Positions 9,092 to 18,616 of a DNA stretch of 64,000 nucleotides are shown in pieces. This DNA comes from Candidatus Borkfalkia faecipullorum (GTDB lineage Bacteria; Bacillota; Clostridia; Christensenellales; Borkfalkiaceae): NCBI GenBank assembly GCA_019114245.1, contig DXFX01000009.1:42888-106887 (forward strand), read 5' to 3'. Below the pieces are notes generated by a model that saw only the letters and a list, made by a program, of their open reading frames with translations, did not search any database and was not told the origin of the DNA. Position numbers and translations under genes: made by a program. Each line of letters opens with the position of its first letter. Within the stretch, counting starts at the first letter, position 1.

Positions 9092-9119
9092 TTGACAAAG
9101 AAAAAAATACTTTTATAAT
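9092..9119 (+). promoter_or_regulatory. SigA-type promoter of the first carbohydrate operon
   Basis: TTGACA (9092-9097), 16-base spacer, TATAAT (9114-9119). CATTAA...TTAATG (9077-9090) lies just upstream of the -35, and further ACATTAA copies follow the start site. These could be a regulator site. Confidence 0.8.
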
Positions 9120-9201
9120 GGAAGTACGAAGTGTGATCCGAAAAAAGACAGCTTTAACATTAAGATATACATTAAAGAGGGAAAATGAAAAAATATACAT
9201 A

Positions 9202-9387
9202 ATGATGGCTTTGCTCCTGGCGCTTTTGCTGTCGGGATGCGGGGAGAAATCGGCGCCCGTTCCCGTCCCTGCACCGGAGGGAGACTATTTTGTTCAGCTG
9301 GCGCAGGAATCCGTCGATCTTCTGGCGGGGCAGGAAGATGCGTACCGAAAAACGCTTGCAAGTATGCAGGTTTTTATAATAATATGA
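9202..9387 (+). CDS. short lipoprotein, probably frame-disrupted at its start
   Basis: An ATG in this frame (9202) gives about 61 residues: a hydrophobic segment, the lipobox LLLSGC, a proline-rich spacer and a short helix. The best ribosome site (AGAGGG) instead serves an ATG at 9185. That ATG is followed by six A's and hits a stop after five codons. One extra A would fuse it in frame and supply the lysines (MKK...) that a lipoprotein signal normally needs. The reading therefore depends on a poly-A tract at 9188-9193. It is the first gene after the 9092 promoter. Its function is unknown; the short C-terminus may mean it is a remnant. Confidence 0.45.
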   Translation: MMALLLALLLSGCGEKSAPVPVPAPEGDYFVQLAQESVDLLAGQEDAYRKTLASMQVFIII

Positions 9388-9396
9388 GGAGGGGTT

Positions 9397-12012
9397 ATGA
9401 TCAAAACAAGACAAAAATGGATGTTTGCGGTCCTGCTGATCGTTTGTCTGTCTTTGTGGATCGCCGCGTGCGAAAAGCCGACGGAAACAAAGCCGACATC
9501 GCTCAGCATCGCCAACAAAGAGGCGCTGACGGCGGAATGGCTGCTTGGTGATGCGGACAGAACGGTGGAGGTCTCTATGGAGCCCGATTCGTTCACGGCG
9601 GAAAACACGCAGATCACGGTCACGTCGGGCAACACCGCCGCGGTGGAAGTGTCGGGCATGACGCTCAAAGCGGTGGGCGCGGGTACCTCCGTCATCACCG
9701 TTTCGGCGGGAGAGCTGAAAGACGAGGTCACCGTCACGGTGAAACCTGTTCTCAGCGGCGTCAGCATCACAAACAAAGAGGCGCTGACGGCGGAATGGCT
9801 GTTCGGCGGTGCGGACAGGACGGTGGAAGTCTCTCTGACTCCCGATTCGTACACAACGGAAAACACACAGATCACGGTCACGTCGGGCAACACCGCCGCG
9901 GTCACAGTGTCGGGCATGACGCTCAGAGCGGTGGGCGCGGGCACCTCCGTCATCACCGTTTCGGCGGGAGAGCTGAAAGACGAGGTCACCGTCACGGTGA
10001 AACCTGTTCTCAGCGGCGTCAGCATCACAAACAAAGAGGCGCTGACGGCGGAATGGGTCGAAGGGGACGCGGACAGGACGGTGGAGGTCTCTCTGACGCC
10101 CGATTCCTTTACGTTGGAAAATACGCAGGTCACCGTCACGTCGGCAAACCCCGAAGTGGTGGAAGTATCGGGCATGACGCTCAAAGCGGCGGGAGCGGGC
10201 ACTTCCGTCATCACCGTTTCGGCGGGAGAGTTTACGGACACGGTGGAGCTGACCGTTCGCCCCGCACTGGAATCCGTTCAGGTGAGCAATAAGGATGCGC
10301 TGACGGCGCAGTGGATCATCGGTTCGCAAGATCGTACGGTGGAAGTTGCGCTTTCGCCGAGTGAATATTACAATACGCAAAACACGCAGATCACCGTGAC
10401 GTCGGAAAATCCCGACGCGGTGGAAGTGTCGGGCATGACGCTCAGAGCGGTGGGTGCGGGCACTTCCGTCATCACCGTTTCGGCGGGAGACAAGAACGAT
10501 ACCTTTACGGTCAGCGTCGAGATCGGAGCTCCGCAGATCACGGTCGCAAAAGAGACGATCGAAGTGCTGCAGGATACGCCCGCATATCTGCTGGAAGGGG
10601 TCACGGTCAAGTCCTGCGACGGAAGCGATCTGAAAAGCTCCCTTTCGGTGGAGCTGTCCGACCCGGACAAAATGACTTACTCGTTTGAAAACCTCACCGT
10701 TTCCGAACCGGGCGCCTACACCGTGACGTTTACCGTTTCGGATCCCCGTGACGCTTCCAAGACGGCGAGCAAGACGGTGGACGTGGACGTTTACAGAAAG
10801 ATCTTTACCTGGCAGGACAACACCTGGACGGTCGGCAACGAGATGAGGCCGAATACGGAACAGACGGTTGCCGGCAGCAATACAGGATTTACCATTGCGC
10901 AGTTCAATCTCAGTCCTTCCACGCTCTATTATGCGGAGGCGGTGTACACCGTCGGCGATCCGCACGGCAGCCGCGTGATCGGAATGGGGCATTTTGCGGA
11001 GGGCAACACTTCCCGCTGGCTGGCGATGTGCGTGGACCGCGGAGACAGAAACCATAAAGCCAAGGACTTTGATACGACGGACGGCAAGAGCTGGGATCTG
11101 AACGAGTATGATACGTACGGCAGGTTCTGCGCTTATTCTTACCAGATCGCCAATTACAGGGGCATCCCTGACAAGGATGCGGGCGTGGTCAAGTACGCGA
11201 TCGCGCGCAGCGGCGATTACTTCTATGCGTTTGTCAACGATACATATGTGTGCTGCGTCTCCCTGGAATACTACCGCGATCAGCCCACGCTTCCCGGCAT
11301 TTTCGGACACGCGATGGATACGACGGTGCTTTCCTCGATCGTCTATTTCGGCGGAGAGCAGGCGCAGCAGAAGCTGGATTCCCTGCTGGCAGACGGTTCG
11401 CAGATGGGCGCGCATGTTCCCGCTGACTGGGCAGCCGCTTCCCTCAACGACAATCTGAAAATCAACCCTATCAGCGAAACGCGCGGTCTGAATTACGATT
11501 ATACGGATACGATGTCCGATTTCAACAACGGAATGGCGGGCCCGTACCTGTATCTGGACGGCGATTTCACCTTCTCGTGGGAATATAAAAACACGGGCAT
11601 CGGGGACACGGCGAACAAGCGCCGCATGATCCTGGAAGTCAGAAACTTCCTGTACGGGGCGGAGATCGTGCAGTTCGGCGCCGATCTTGCAAACAACAAA
11701 TACCTCCTCAACGTCTCCCAGAAAGAGAGCTGGTGGGAGCAGACGGCGAACTTCCCCGACGAGGAAAAGGGTACGCGTTATACCATTTCGCGCCGCGTGA
11801 TGGACGGTTATGACGAGTACACGATGACGGTGCAGTCTCTGGATGATCCCGATCTTACGTTTACGCGCACCGTTCAGTGGGACGGCAAAAACAGCGCGGG
11901 AGGTGTGGCAGACGACAAGGTGGGCAGGCCCGTCCTGTTTGTATGGCACAACTACTTCACGTCGGGCGAGTATTCCAACATCACCTGGAGCATCGACGAC
12001 GCGCAGGCTTAA
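9397..12012 (+). CDS. large lipoprotein with tandem BIG2 Ig-like repeats
   Basis: An 871-residue surface lipoprotein whose signal peptide ends in a WIAAC lipobox. GGAGGGG precedes the ATG. Residues ~37-376 hold four ~84-residue repeats of the bacterial Ig-like BIG2 type; each contains NKEALTAEW or a close variant, QITVTS, and GAGTSVITVSAG. A fifth Ig-like domain with FTVSDP follows (~380-465). The last ~400 residues form a beta-rich region with Trp- and Tyr-rich strands that I do not recognise but which could bind or cleave glycans, like a laminin-G or GH16-like fold. Its place at the head of an ABC-transporter/GH operon suggests it presents a glycan-binding module beyond the cell wall. A perfect stem-loop follows the stop codon. 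Confidence 0.7.
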   Translation: MIKTRQKWMFAVLLIVCLSLWIAACEKPTETKPTSLSIANKEALTAEWLLGDADRTVEVSMEPDSFTAENTQITVTSGNTAAVEVSGMTLKAVGAGTSVITVSAGELKDEVTVTVKPVLSGVSITNKEALTAEWLFGGADRTVEVSLTPDSYTTENTQITVTSGNTAAVTVSGMTLRAVGAGTSVITVSAGELKDEVTVTVKPVLSGVSITNKEALTAEWVEGDADRTVEVSLTPDSFTLENTQVTVTSANPEVVEVSGMTLKAAGAGTSVITVSAGEFTDTVELTVRPALESVQVSNKDALTAQWIIGSQDRTVEVALSPSEYYNTQNTQITVTSENPDAVEVSGMTLRAVGAGTSVITVSAGDKNDTFTVSVEIGAPQITVAKETIEVLQDTPAYLLEGVTVKSCDGSDLKSSLSVELSDPDKMTYSFENLTVSEPGAYTVTFTVSDPRDASKTASKTVDVDVYRKIFTWQDNTWTVGNEMRPNTEQTVAGSNTGFTIAQFNLSPSTLYYAEAVYTVGDPHGSRVIGMGHFAEGNTSRWLAMCVDRGDRNHKAKDFDTTDGKSWDLNEYDTYGRFCAYSYQIANYRGIPDKDAGVVKYAIARSGDYFYAFVNDTYVCCVSLEYYRDQPTLPGIFGHAMDTTVLSSIVYFGGEQAQQKLDSLLADGSQMGAHVPADWAAASLNDNLKINPISETRGLNYDYTDTMSDFNNGMAGPYLYLDGDFTFSWEYKNTGIGDTANKRRMILEVRNFLYGAEIVQFGADLANNKYLLNVSQKESWWEQTANFPDEEKGTRYTISRRVMDGYDEYTMTVQSLDDPDLTFTRTVQWDGKNSAGGVADDKVGRPVLFVWHNYFTSGEYSNITWSIDDAQA
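9505..10524 (+). repeat. four tandem ~252-bp BIG2-encoding repeats
   Basis: Units begin near 9505, 9757, 10009 and 10267. Units 1-3 share long stretches of identical DNA (for example ~9679-9808 against ~9931-10060), which points to recent duplication or gene conversion. Confidence 0.8.
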
Positions 12013-12023
12013 CAGAAAAAAAG

Positions 12024-12054
12024 CCGCTTTTCCCGCCGCGGGCGGGAAAAGCGG
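12024..12054 (+). other. perfect intercistronic stem-loop without U-run
   Basis: CCGCTTTTCCCGCC (12024-12037) pairs with GGCGGGAAAAGCGG (12041-12054) across a 3-base loop. An A-run precedes it; TGAAAAATACC follows. The lack of a U-run argues against a plus-strand terminator, so it more likely stabilises or separates mRNA segments. Confidence 0.6.
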
Positions 12055-12130
12055 TGAAAAATACCAGACTGTAAACAGTCCGCCGCACGCGTCGTGCTGT
12101 TCAGAAATTTATCAATAGAAGGAGTTGAAA

Positions 12131-13948
12131 ATGAAAACTTTTTGGAAAAGGATCGTATCCGTTCTGATGTGTCTCGCCCTTGCGGCCGCACCGATCCTGA
12201 TGACTGCCTGCTCACCCAAGCAGTCCGGAGGCGGAGAGGAAAAATCGGAATACACCGTCGTTTACGATCTGAACTATGAAGGTTCTACCAACAGGACGGT
12301 CACCGTCTCCGCGGGAACGCGCGCCACAAACTGGAAGCCGTCCCGTGCCGACTACGATTTTATTGCATGGTACACCGAACCCGAATGCACCACGAAATTC
12401 GATTTTTCGCAGTACATCAATGCGGACACCCATATCTATGCGAAGTGGGAAAAGCAGGCCGCGCAGTATACCGTGACTTTCGATTTCAATTACAGCGGCA
12501 AGGGTGAACCCGCCGTCGTCAAAGTGACGGAAAACGAAAAGATCGCCGAGCAGTATCTGCCCACGAGCCCGAGGCTGGGCATGGAGATCTCCGGCTGGTT
12601 CGAGGACGCCGATTGCACGTTGGCATGGAACATGGACAGAGACGTCGTCACGGAGGACATCACTCTCTATGCGGCGTACGAAACGGATGCGAGCATTCCC
12701 CGCAATCCTGACGGCTCCATCAAGTATGAAAACGTGGTCGTCAACTTCTGGGTCGGCTCCAACTTCGGTTACGATGCTTACCTGAAGTCCCTGGTCAACC
12801 GCTTCAACAGCGAGAACACCGGCAAGATCCGCATCGATATGACTTTCAGCGGAAATCTCGTGCAGAGCACGACGGCCCTGCGTATGCAGCAGATGCCGGG
12901 AATGAACGCAGGTTACACAGGCTATTATTCCGTAGAGGAAGTTTACGATTTTGCCGGCATCGAGTATTCCCGTTCCGATTACTTTGAACAGGCTTCCCGC
13001 GATAGCTATGTCGGCGGAAAGATGTATTCCGTACCCGTCATCATGGGTGCGCCCTTCTTCGTGTACAACAAGACGCTCATGCAGAAATATGCCGAAAACG
13101 GCGCTCTGCCCACCAATTATTCCAAACTGAGCGCTCTGCTCACCAAGGCGTACAACGGCGAGATCGGCTCCAACGCTTCTTTCAAAACCGTTCTCACCAA
13201 CCGTTCCTGGACCTTCAAAGAGGCGCCCAGCTACGTCGCATTCCTCCAGAACGGCGCAGACTATTACGTGTACGAAAACGGCTCCTTCGTCAACAAGTGG
13301 AGCGATTCCGCCGTGTATGCAAACGCGGTGAAGGCGATGCAGAATACGTACGATCTGTTTGGCGAAGGCGGCGCTCTGCACGGCTCTTCCAACGGATTTG
13401 ACAGCGAGTACACGGACGACAACGCCATCAACCAGGTCAAAAACGGAAACGCGCTTCTCGGTCTGGTCAACATTGCCGCCACCATCGCTCCCCGCGCAGC
13501 CGACATTTCTTCTCTGGGCATCCTGCCTCTGAGCGGTCTGTTTACGGACAACACGGACGCGCAGTCGCAGCAGGTCCCCGTACATACCGTCGGATTGCAG
13601 TTCTACAAGGCGAAGGACGTTTCCCTGGTCGAGCTTGCAGCCGCGGCAGAGTTTGCCGATTTTGTCAGCCGCAACTCGGCGGGCTTCGGTGAATCCGGCT
13701 GGTATCCGATGCGCAAATCGGCGGCGGAAAATACTTCCTTCACCAAATCCTCCAATGCGGTCGCCAAGATCGTTTTGCAGACGGGCGATCCCGAAAACTT
13801 CCGTTCGCTGGACGGATTTGTCAACGGCAAGAGCATCTTCAACGTCACGGCGGCGGAAAGTTACATTGTCCCCGTTCTGGAAGGTTCTGCAGAGGTCGGA
13901 AAGGCGGTAGAGGATCTCATGGCCGCCATCAACGGACAGCTGCTGTAA
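12131..13948 (+). CDS. solute-binding lipoprotein with two InlB/Flg_new B-repeats
   Basis: A 605-residue protein. I chose the ATG at 12131 because it lies 6 bases after GGAG; an in-frame TTG two codons earlier is less likely. The signal peptide ends in a MTAC lipobox. Residues ~40-190 hold two B-repeat (Flg_new/InlB) domains, seen in YTVVYDLNYEG...WYTEPECT and YTVTFDFNYSG...GWFEDADCT. The remainder has the ABC family-1 solute-binding fold: NFWVGSNFGYDAYLKSLVNRF at its start, then helices and a hinge. It would capture an oligosaccharide for the permeases at 17591-19523. Fusion of B-repeats to a binding protein is unusual; the B-repeats probably act as a spacer or wall-reaching stalk. Confidence 0.8.
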   Translation: MKTFWKRIVSVLMCLALAAAPILMTACSPKQSGGGEEKSEYTVVYDLNYEGSTNRTVTVSAGTRATNWKPSRADYDFIAWYTEPECTTKFDFSQYINADTHIYAKWEKQAAQYTVTFDFNYSGKGEPAVVKVTENEKIAEQYLPTSPRLGMEISGWFEDADCTLAWNMDRDVVTEDITLYAAYETDASIPRNPDGSIKYENVVVNFWVGSNFGYDAYLKSLVNRFNSENTGKIRIDMTFSGNLVQSTTALRMQQMPGMNAGYTGYYSVEEVYDFAGIEYSRSDYFEQASRDSYVGGKMYSVPVIMGAPFFVYNKTLMQKYAENGALPTNYSKLSALLTKAYNGEIGSNASFKTVLTNRSWTFKEAPSYVAFLQNGADYYVYENGSFVNKWSDSAVYANAVKAMQNTYDLFGEGGALHGSSNGFDSEYTDDNAINQVKNGNALLGLVNIAATIAPRAADISSLGILPLSGLFTDNTDAQSQQVPVHTVGLQFYKAKDVSLVELAAAAEFADFVSRNSAGFGESGWYPMRKSAAENTSFTKSSNAVAKIVLQTGDPENFRSLDGFVNGKSIFNVTAAESYIVPVLEGSAEVGKAVEDLMAAINGQLL

Positions 13949-13958
13949 CAGGAGGCTT

Positions 13959-15962
13959 ATGAAAATATCCGCAAAAAAACTGGCTGCGGCACTGATGGCG
14001 GGAAGCATTGCGCTGACCGCCGTCGGCTGCGGCCCGACAGAACAAAAACCCGCACCGAAGCCCGATCTGAACAGCTGGAACGTCACATCCCCTGACGGGA
14101 CGATCGACGTCCGCATCGGCATGGACAGCGCGGGTGCGCTGTACTACACGGTGCAGAAAGGGGACGTCGCGGTGGTGGACCAGTCGACGCTCGGCTTTGC
14201 GGTCGCAGAGGACGATCTGAGTTTTCTCACCTTTGAAGGAGAAAAGACAGAGCGCGTCACGGGCTCGTACGACAACGTTACGGGCAAACGTTCCCACGTG
14301 GAATACGATTGCAACCAGACGACCCTCACTTTCAAGGCGTGGCAGTTCTATCTGGACGTCGTCATGCGCGCCTACGACGACGGTTACGCCTTCCGCTACG
14401 CCATCCGCGGCGTGGACGGCGGGGAAGGCACGCTGACCGTGGAAGAGGAAAAGACAGAGTTCGCTCTGCCGGAAAATTCCGTCGTGTGGTCGCAGCCCTA
14501 TGTCACCAACAAGGCGACGGGCAAATTCTTCTCCTACGAGGAAGCGTATGTGCGCCGCAAGGCGAGCAACCTTGCGGGCAAGATCATCTCCATGCCCATG
14601 CTGTATCAGGCAGGGGAATCGGAAGTGTATTCCCTCATCACCGAATCCGAGCTCATCGGCAGCGGCTTTTACGGCTCCTTCCTGGAAGAGAGCGAGGAAA
14701 AAGAGGGGACTGGCATCTTACAGACGGTTCGCACCCCCGCGACCGCACTGGAAACGGACAACGTCGTCTCTTACCCGTTTGAGTCTCCCTGGCGCGTCGG
14801 CATCACGGGCGACATGAAGACGGTCATCGAGAGCGAATTGGTCGAAAAAGTGTACGACGATGCCGAATATTGGAAACCGGACGACTACGACAGCCTGACC
14901 GCCGAAGAACAGGCCACGTACGATTATTCGTGGGTGGAACCGGGCGTCACGGCGTGGAACTGGCTCAGATACACGGGCAGCGTCGGCCAGAACGACTGGG
15001 ATCTGCAGATCAGCTATGTGGACCTCGCCGCGGAGATGGGCTGGAAATACACCATTCTGGACGGCGGCTGGAGTGCAGGAAGCACGTTCAATACGGCGGG
15101 TTTGACAAAATTCTGCGAATACGCCGCCCAAAAGGGCGTCAAAGTGCTGGTATGGTGCGATGCGCTCGTCGATTTCAGCAACGGCGTCGAAAGCCTGCTC
15201 TGCTCCAAGCTGGATCAGTGGAAGAGCTGCGGCGTGGCGGGCATCAAGATCGACTTCTTTGACGGACAAAACGCCAACGCCCCCAAATTCCAGGGCGAAG
15301 ACATCGATATGATCAAATGGTACGAGACCATTTATCAGGAAACGGCGCGCAGACAGATGATCGTCAACTGCCACGGCGCCAACAAGCCTACGGGCGAACG
15401 CAGGATCTATCCCAACGTCATCAACCGCGAAGCGATCCGCGGCAACGAGATGAGGAACATAGACAGCTCCGTCACGGTCAACTCCATGTTCACGCGCGGC
15501 GTGCTCGGCTCCTGCGATTTCACGCCCGTCGTCACGCCGAGGAGCTCGGGAATGACCATGGGACAGCAGATGGCGCTCGCCGTCCTGTACGAATCGGGCA
15601 CGCCCTCCATGGCCGATTATGCCGATACCTACAGGGACGAGCTGATCAATAATTTTTATAAATCCGTTCCCGCCGCGCGCGACGAGACGGTTTACCTGTG
15701 CGGATTGCCGGACGAGTACTACTGTGCCGCCGTCCGCGTGGGCGACGAATGGTTTGTGGCAGGCATCAACGGAATTTTGGAAAGCCAGGCAACCATCGAT
15801 TTCTCTTTCCTCGGAGAGGGAAGCTATACGGCAGAATTTTTCACCGACGCAGAAGGTGCGAAAACGGTGGAAAAACAGACAAAAACCATCACTTCCGCCA
15901 CCAAGGAAACGGTTTCCATGGCGAAAAACGGCGGATTCGTGTATCATCTCACCAAAGTCTGA
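13959..15962 (+). CDS. GH97 family alpha-glycosidase lipoprotein
   Basis: A 667-residue lipoprotein with a TAVGC lipobox and a GGAGG ribosome site. The N-terminal beta-sandwich begins with WNVTSPDGTIDVRI. It is followed by a TIM barrel with WKYTILDGGW, VLVWCDALVD, GIKIDFFDG (Asp432 and Asp435) and NCHGANKPTGERR, then REAIRGNE (Glu491, Glu497). These match GH97, which includes inverting alpha-glucosidases (SusB type) and retaining alpha-galactosidases. The Asp in the KIDFF strand fits the retaining alpha-galactosidase branch better, but this is inference. It is tethered outside the membrane between two binding proteins, so it would trim alpha-linked side chains before uptake. Confidence 0.8.
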   Translation: MKISAKKLAAALMAGSIALTAVGCGPTEQKPAPKPDLNSWNVTSPDGTIDVRIGMDSAGALYYTVQKGDVAVVDQSTLGFAVAEDDLSFLTFEGEKTERVTGSYDNVTGKRSHVEYDCNQTTLTFKAWQFYLDVVMRAYDDGYAFRYAIRGVDGGEGTLTVEEEKTEFALPENSVVWSQPYVTNKATGKFFSYEEAYVRRKASNLAGKIISMPMLYQAGESEVYSLITESELIGSGFYGSFLEESEEKEGTGILQTVRTPATALETDNVVSYPFESPWRVGITGDMKTVIESELVEKVYDDAEYWKPDDYDSLTAEEQATYDYSWVEPGVTAWNWLRYTGSVGQNDWDLQISYVDLAAEMGWKYTILDGGWSAGSTFNTAGLTKFCEYAAQKGVKVLVWCDALVDFSNGVESLLCSKLDQWKSCGVAGIKIDFFDGQNANAPKFQGEDIDMIKWYETIYQETARRQMIVNCHGANKPTGERRIYPNVINREAIRGNEMRNIDSSVTVNSMFTRGVLGSCDFTPVVTPRSSGMTMGQQMALAVLYESGTPSMADYADTYRDELINNFYKSVPAARDETVYLCGLPDEYYCAAVRVGDEWFVAGINGILESQATIDFSFLGEGSYTAEFFTDAEGAKTVEKQTKTITSATKETVSMAKNGGFVYHLTKV

Positions 15963-16006
15963 TCTTCTTTTGTCCCCGTAAAACGGGGCGCAAGGCAAGT
16001 GAACGG

Positions 16007-16034
16007 CCGCTCTCCCGCGGGTGCGGGAGAGCGG
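16007..16034 (+). other. perfect intercistronic stem-loop without U-run
   Basis: CCGCTCTCCCGC (16007-16018) pairs with GCGGGAGAGCGG (16023-16034) around a GGGT loop. A smaller CCCCG/CGGGG hairpin precedes it. There is no U-run, and it lies between the GH97 and binding-protein genes. Confidence 0.6.
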
Positions 16035-16131
16035 TAAAACGCCGCACATTCTGCGGAAACGCGGGGAAACGCCCCGCGGCGCGCCGCGATCGGAAAAATT
16101 GCGGCCATCAAACATTTTAAGGAGTTCCGGA

Positions 16132-17589
16132 ATGAAAAAGAAACTTTTAAGCCTGATCTTTGCGTTCGTCTGCATTTTCGCGTTTGCGGGATGCGGCAGA
16201 GGCACAACTCCCTCCGGCGGCGACGGCTCGGGAACCATCAAAAACCCCTGGTGGACGACGGAAGGAACGCTGGAACAGGAAGACGGAAAAGTCGTCTTTG
16301 ACGAAGTGGAGATCGATCTGACGACGGTCGTCAACGGCGAGGACCTCGCGGCGTTCAACCAGATCATAGCGCAGTTCAACGCAGAGTACAGGGGAAAGAT
16401 CTCCGTCATCTCCACGTCCGTCAACCAAGCTAACTTTGAAACCACCGTGGCGCAGCAGATCGCCAACGATTCCAATGCGCCCGACCTCATCATGTCCCAC
16501 CAGAAAGGGCATAAATCTTTTGTGGAAAACAAGCTCATCCAGCCCTTCAACGAGACGATGGAACAGTCGGGCATCGAGATCAGCCTCAACGACTACGCGG
16601 CAGGGCTGGCACAGTACAGCAACCTCGGGTATGAAGGGTACACCTTCGGCATCCCCGCCGACGCGCAGAGCATGGTCATCTATTATAACAAGAATATGCT
16701 TGCACGGTACGGCAACAAGCTGCCCCAGACGCACGCCGAACTCATCGAGCTGTGCGACGAGGTCGCTCAGGCGGAAAACATCAAGCCGATCGCCGTATCC
16801 ACCAGCCTGGAATTCTTCCCCGATTATGTTTTCCCGACGGCCATCGTGCAGAACGGCGGATCGCTGTACGATACGGAAAACTACTACGCAAACTGGGCAA
16901 GCGATCCCGCAAATCTGCAGGCGTTCAAGGACGCGGCGCAGTCCTTGCGCGATATTTTCTACCACACCCCCGCTCTGGCTGACCTGAACAAGGGCGAATC
17001 GGAAGCTCTCAACAACTTCCTCAACGATAAGGCGCTCTTCTATTTCGGTATGCCCTGGAATCTCAATTCCCTTGTGGAATCTTATGCGCAGGGCCACGGC
17101 AACCTCACGATGGATGCGGTCAAGGAAAACTACATCGGTGCGGCCTCCGTTGCCAATATGTTCGCTCTGGAAAGCGGCACCGAGGACGGCAACAAGATCT
17201 TCGGGGATTCGCATTTCTTTGCCATGAGCAAGACGGTCACCGACGTCAATAAGAAAGCGGCGATCTGCGAGTTTATCAAATGGTTTACGCAGACGGGTTC
17301 GGTCGGCGCCGCATGGGCGGAAGCGGGACATATCAGCGCTTCCACCATCATCGCCAACACGGCCGAATACACGGAAAACAGCGTCGTCACCGATTATATC
17401 ACCCGGTTCTATCCCGACCTCAACTACTTCGTGTGCGCGGGAAATACTCCTTATTACAGCGACATGGCTACCCAGATGCGCGCCCTGTTCGTCGATCTGA
17501 TGGCGGAAAGCACGGGCGCCAAGGACGAGGCGATCATCACTTCCGCGCAGGACGACCTGAACGCGATCATCGACTTTATTCTGATGTGA
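16132..17589 (+). CDS. extracellular solute-binding lipoprotein (family 1)
   Basis: A 485-residue lipoprotein; the ATG follows AAGGAG. Signal peptide with an FAGC lipobox. The fold is that of sugar-binding proteins of CUT1-type ABC transporters: FNQIIAQFNAEYRGKI, then APDLIMSHQKG, IPADAQSMVIYYNKNML and a late WFTQTGS helix. It directly precedes both permease genes with a one-base gap, so it is the likely main receptor of that transporter. It is the second binding protein in the same operon; the one at 12131 has extra B-repeats. The ligand is not readable from sequence; neighbouring GH97, GH20 and GH43 enzymes suggest a branched heteroglycan. Confidence 0.88.
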   Translation: MKKKLLSLIFAFVCIFAFAGCGRGTTPSGGDGSGTIKNPWWTTEGTLEQEDGKVVFDEVEIDLTTVVNGEDLAAFNQIIAQFNAEYRGKISVISTSVNQANFETTVAQQIANDSNAPDLIMSHQKGHKSFVENKLIQPFNETMEQSGIEISLNDYAAGLAQYSNLGYEGYTFGIPADAQSMVIYYNKNMLARYGNKLPQTHAELIELCDEVAQAENIKPIAVSTSLEFFPDYVFPTAIVQNGGSLYDTENYYANWASDPANLQAFKDAAQSLRDIFYHTPALADLNKGESEALNNFLNDKALFYFGMPWNLNSLVESYAQGHGNLTMDAVKENYIGAASVANMFALESGTEDGNKIFGDSHFFAMSKTVTDVNKKAAICEFIKWFTQTGSVGAAWAEAGHISASTIIANTAEYTENSVVTDYITRFYPDLNYFVCAGNTPYYSDMATQMRALFVDLMAESTGAKDEAIITSAQDDLNAIIDFILM

Positions 17590-17590
17590 T

Positions 17591-18616
17591 ATGGATGCAA
17601 TGACCGAAAAAAAGCGGCTTGAGATGAAACGCAGCAAGCGGCGGGAAGGTTTTCTCGCCCTTGCTCTCATCAGCCCGTATCTGGTCGTATTTCTGCTGTT
17701 TACGCTCATCCCGTTTTTGCTGGGATTTGTCTTTTCCTTCATGCGTTACAACCCGTACACGCCCGAGGAAAACAGCTTTTACGGCTTCAACAACTACATC
17801 AATATCTTTAACTTCGATCTTCCCATTTCCAAGTCGTTCTGGGAATCGTTTACCACCATGCTCGTGTTCGACGTCGTGGCGGTGCCCTGCCTGATCGTCA
17901 TTCCGCTTGCGCTCGCGTATTTCATCAATATGCACCCGCCCGGATATAAAATTTTCCGCGCCATCATTTTCCTGCCCAGCGTGGTTTCCATCACCATCGT
18001 CGGCATCATTTTCGGAAATATGTTTGCAAGCAACAGTTCGGGGCTCATCAACGCGTGGCTGAACACGGAGATCAAGTGGCTGGCGGGCAAGCCGTGGGCA
18101 GGGGACACCCTGCGCTGGCTGGTCATGCTCATCGCCAGTATCTGGTGGCAGACGGGCACCAACTTCGTCATCTTTTCGGGGGCGCTGCGCAACGTGCCGC
18201 AGTCCCTGTACGAGGCTTGCGAAATGGACGGCGGCAGCCGCTTCCAGCGCATTCTGTACGTCACGTTGCCGGGCATCCGTTCGGCAGTCGCCATCTGCCT
18301 GTTCAATACCCTCATCGGGTACCTCAATCTGTACGGCCAGCCCTTCGTCCTCAATGAGATCGACAACGAGTCCATTCTCGTGTCTCCCATGATGTTCATA
18401 CAGAAGTATCTGTCCGGCGGACTGGTCTATGCGCGGCAGACGGGTTACATCTGCGCCTGCGCCATTATTTTCGGATTGTTCGTCATGCTGTTCAGCGTAC
18501 TGGAGCGCCGCATCATGGCGGAACGCAAGCGCAAGAACGTCTATACGGAAAACTGCAAAAAATACTTTGCAAACAAACAGGCTCTGAAAGGGGAAGGAGG
18601 GGAACGGCATGAGTAA
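17591..18616 (+). CDS. ABC sugar transporter permease, MalF/UgpA type
   Basis: A 341-residue inner-membrane protein with six or so spans. The cytoplasmic EAA loop is clear: SLYEACEMDGGSRFQRILYV, followed by TLPGI. It contacts the ATPase. The ATG lies one base after the previous stop with no strong ribosome site, which suggests translational coupling. It pairs with the MalG-type permease overlapping its 3' end, the binding protein before it and the ATPase at 19533. Together they form a complete CUT1 oligosaccharide importer. Confidence 0.92.
   Translation: MDAMTEKKRLEMKRSKRREGFLALALISPYLVVFLLFTLIPFLLGFVFSFMRYNPYTPEENSFYGFNNYINIFNFDLPISKSFWESFTTMLVFDVVAVPCLIVIPLALAYFINMHPPGYKIFRAIIFLPSVVSITIVGIIFGNMFASNSSGLINAWLNTEIKWLAGKPWAGDTLRWLVMLIASIWWQTGTNFVIFSGALRNVPQSLYEACEMDGGSRFQRILYVTLPGIRSAVAICLFNTLIGYLNLYGQPFVLNEIDNESILVSPMMFIQKYLSGGLVYARQTGYICACAIIFGLFVMLFSVLERRIMAERKRKNVYTENCKKYFANKQALKGEGGERHE

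Noticed and set aside
9172-11949. A 925-codon open frame on the minus strand
   Set aside because: It is antisense to the BIG2 lipoprotein and reflects GC-rich codon use; it has no recognisable motif and no ribosome site.
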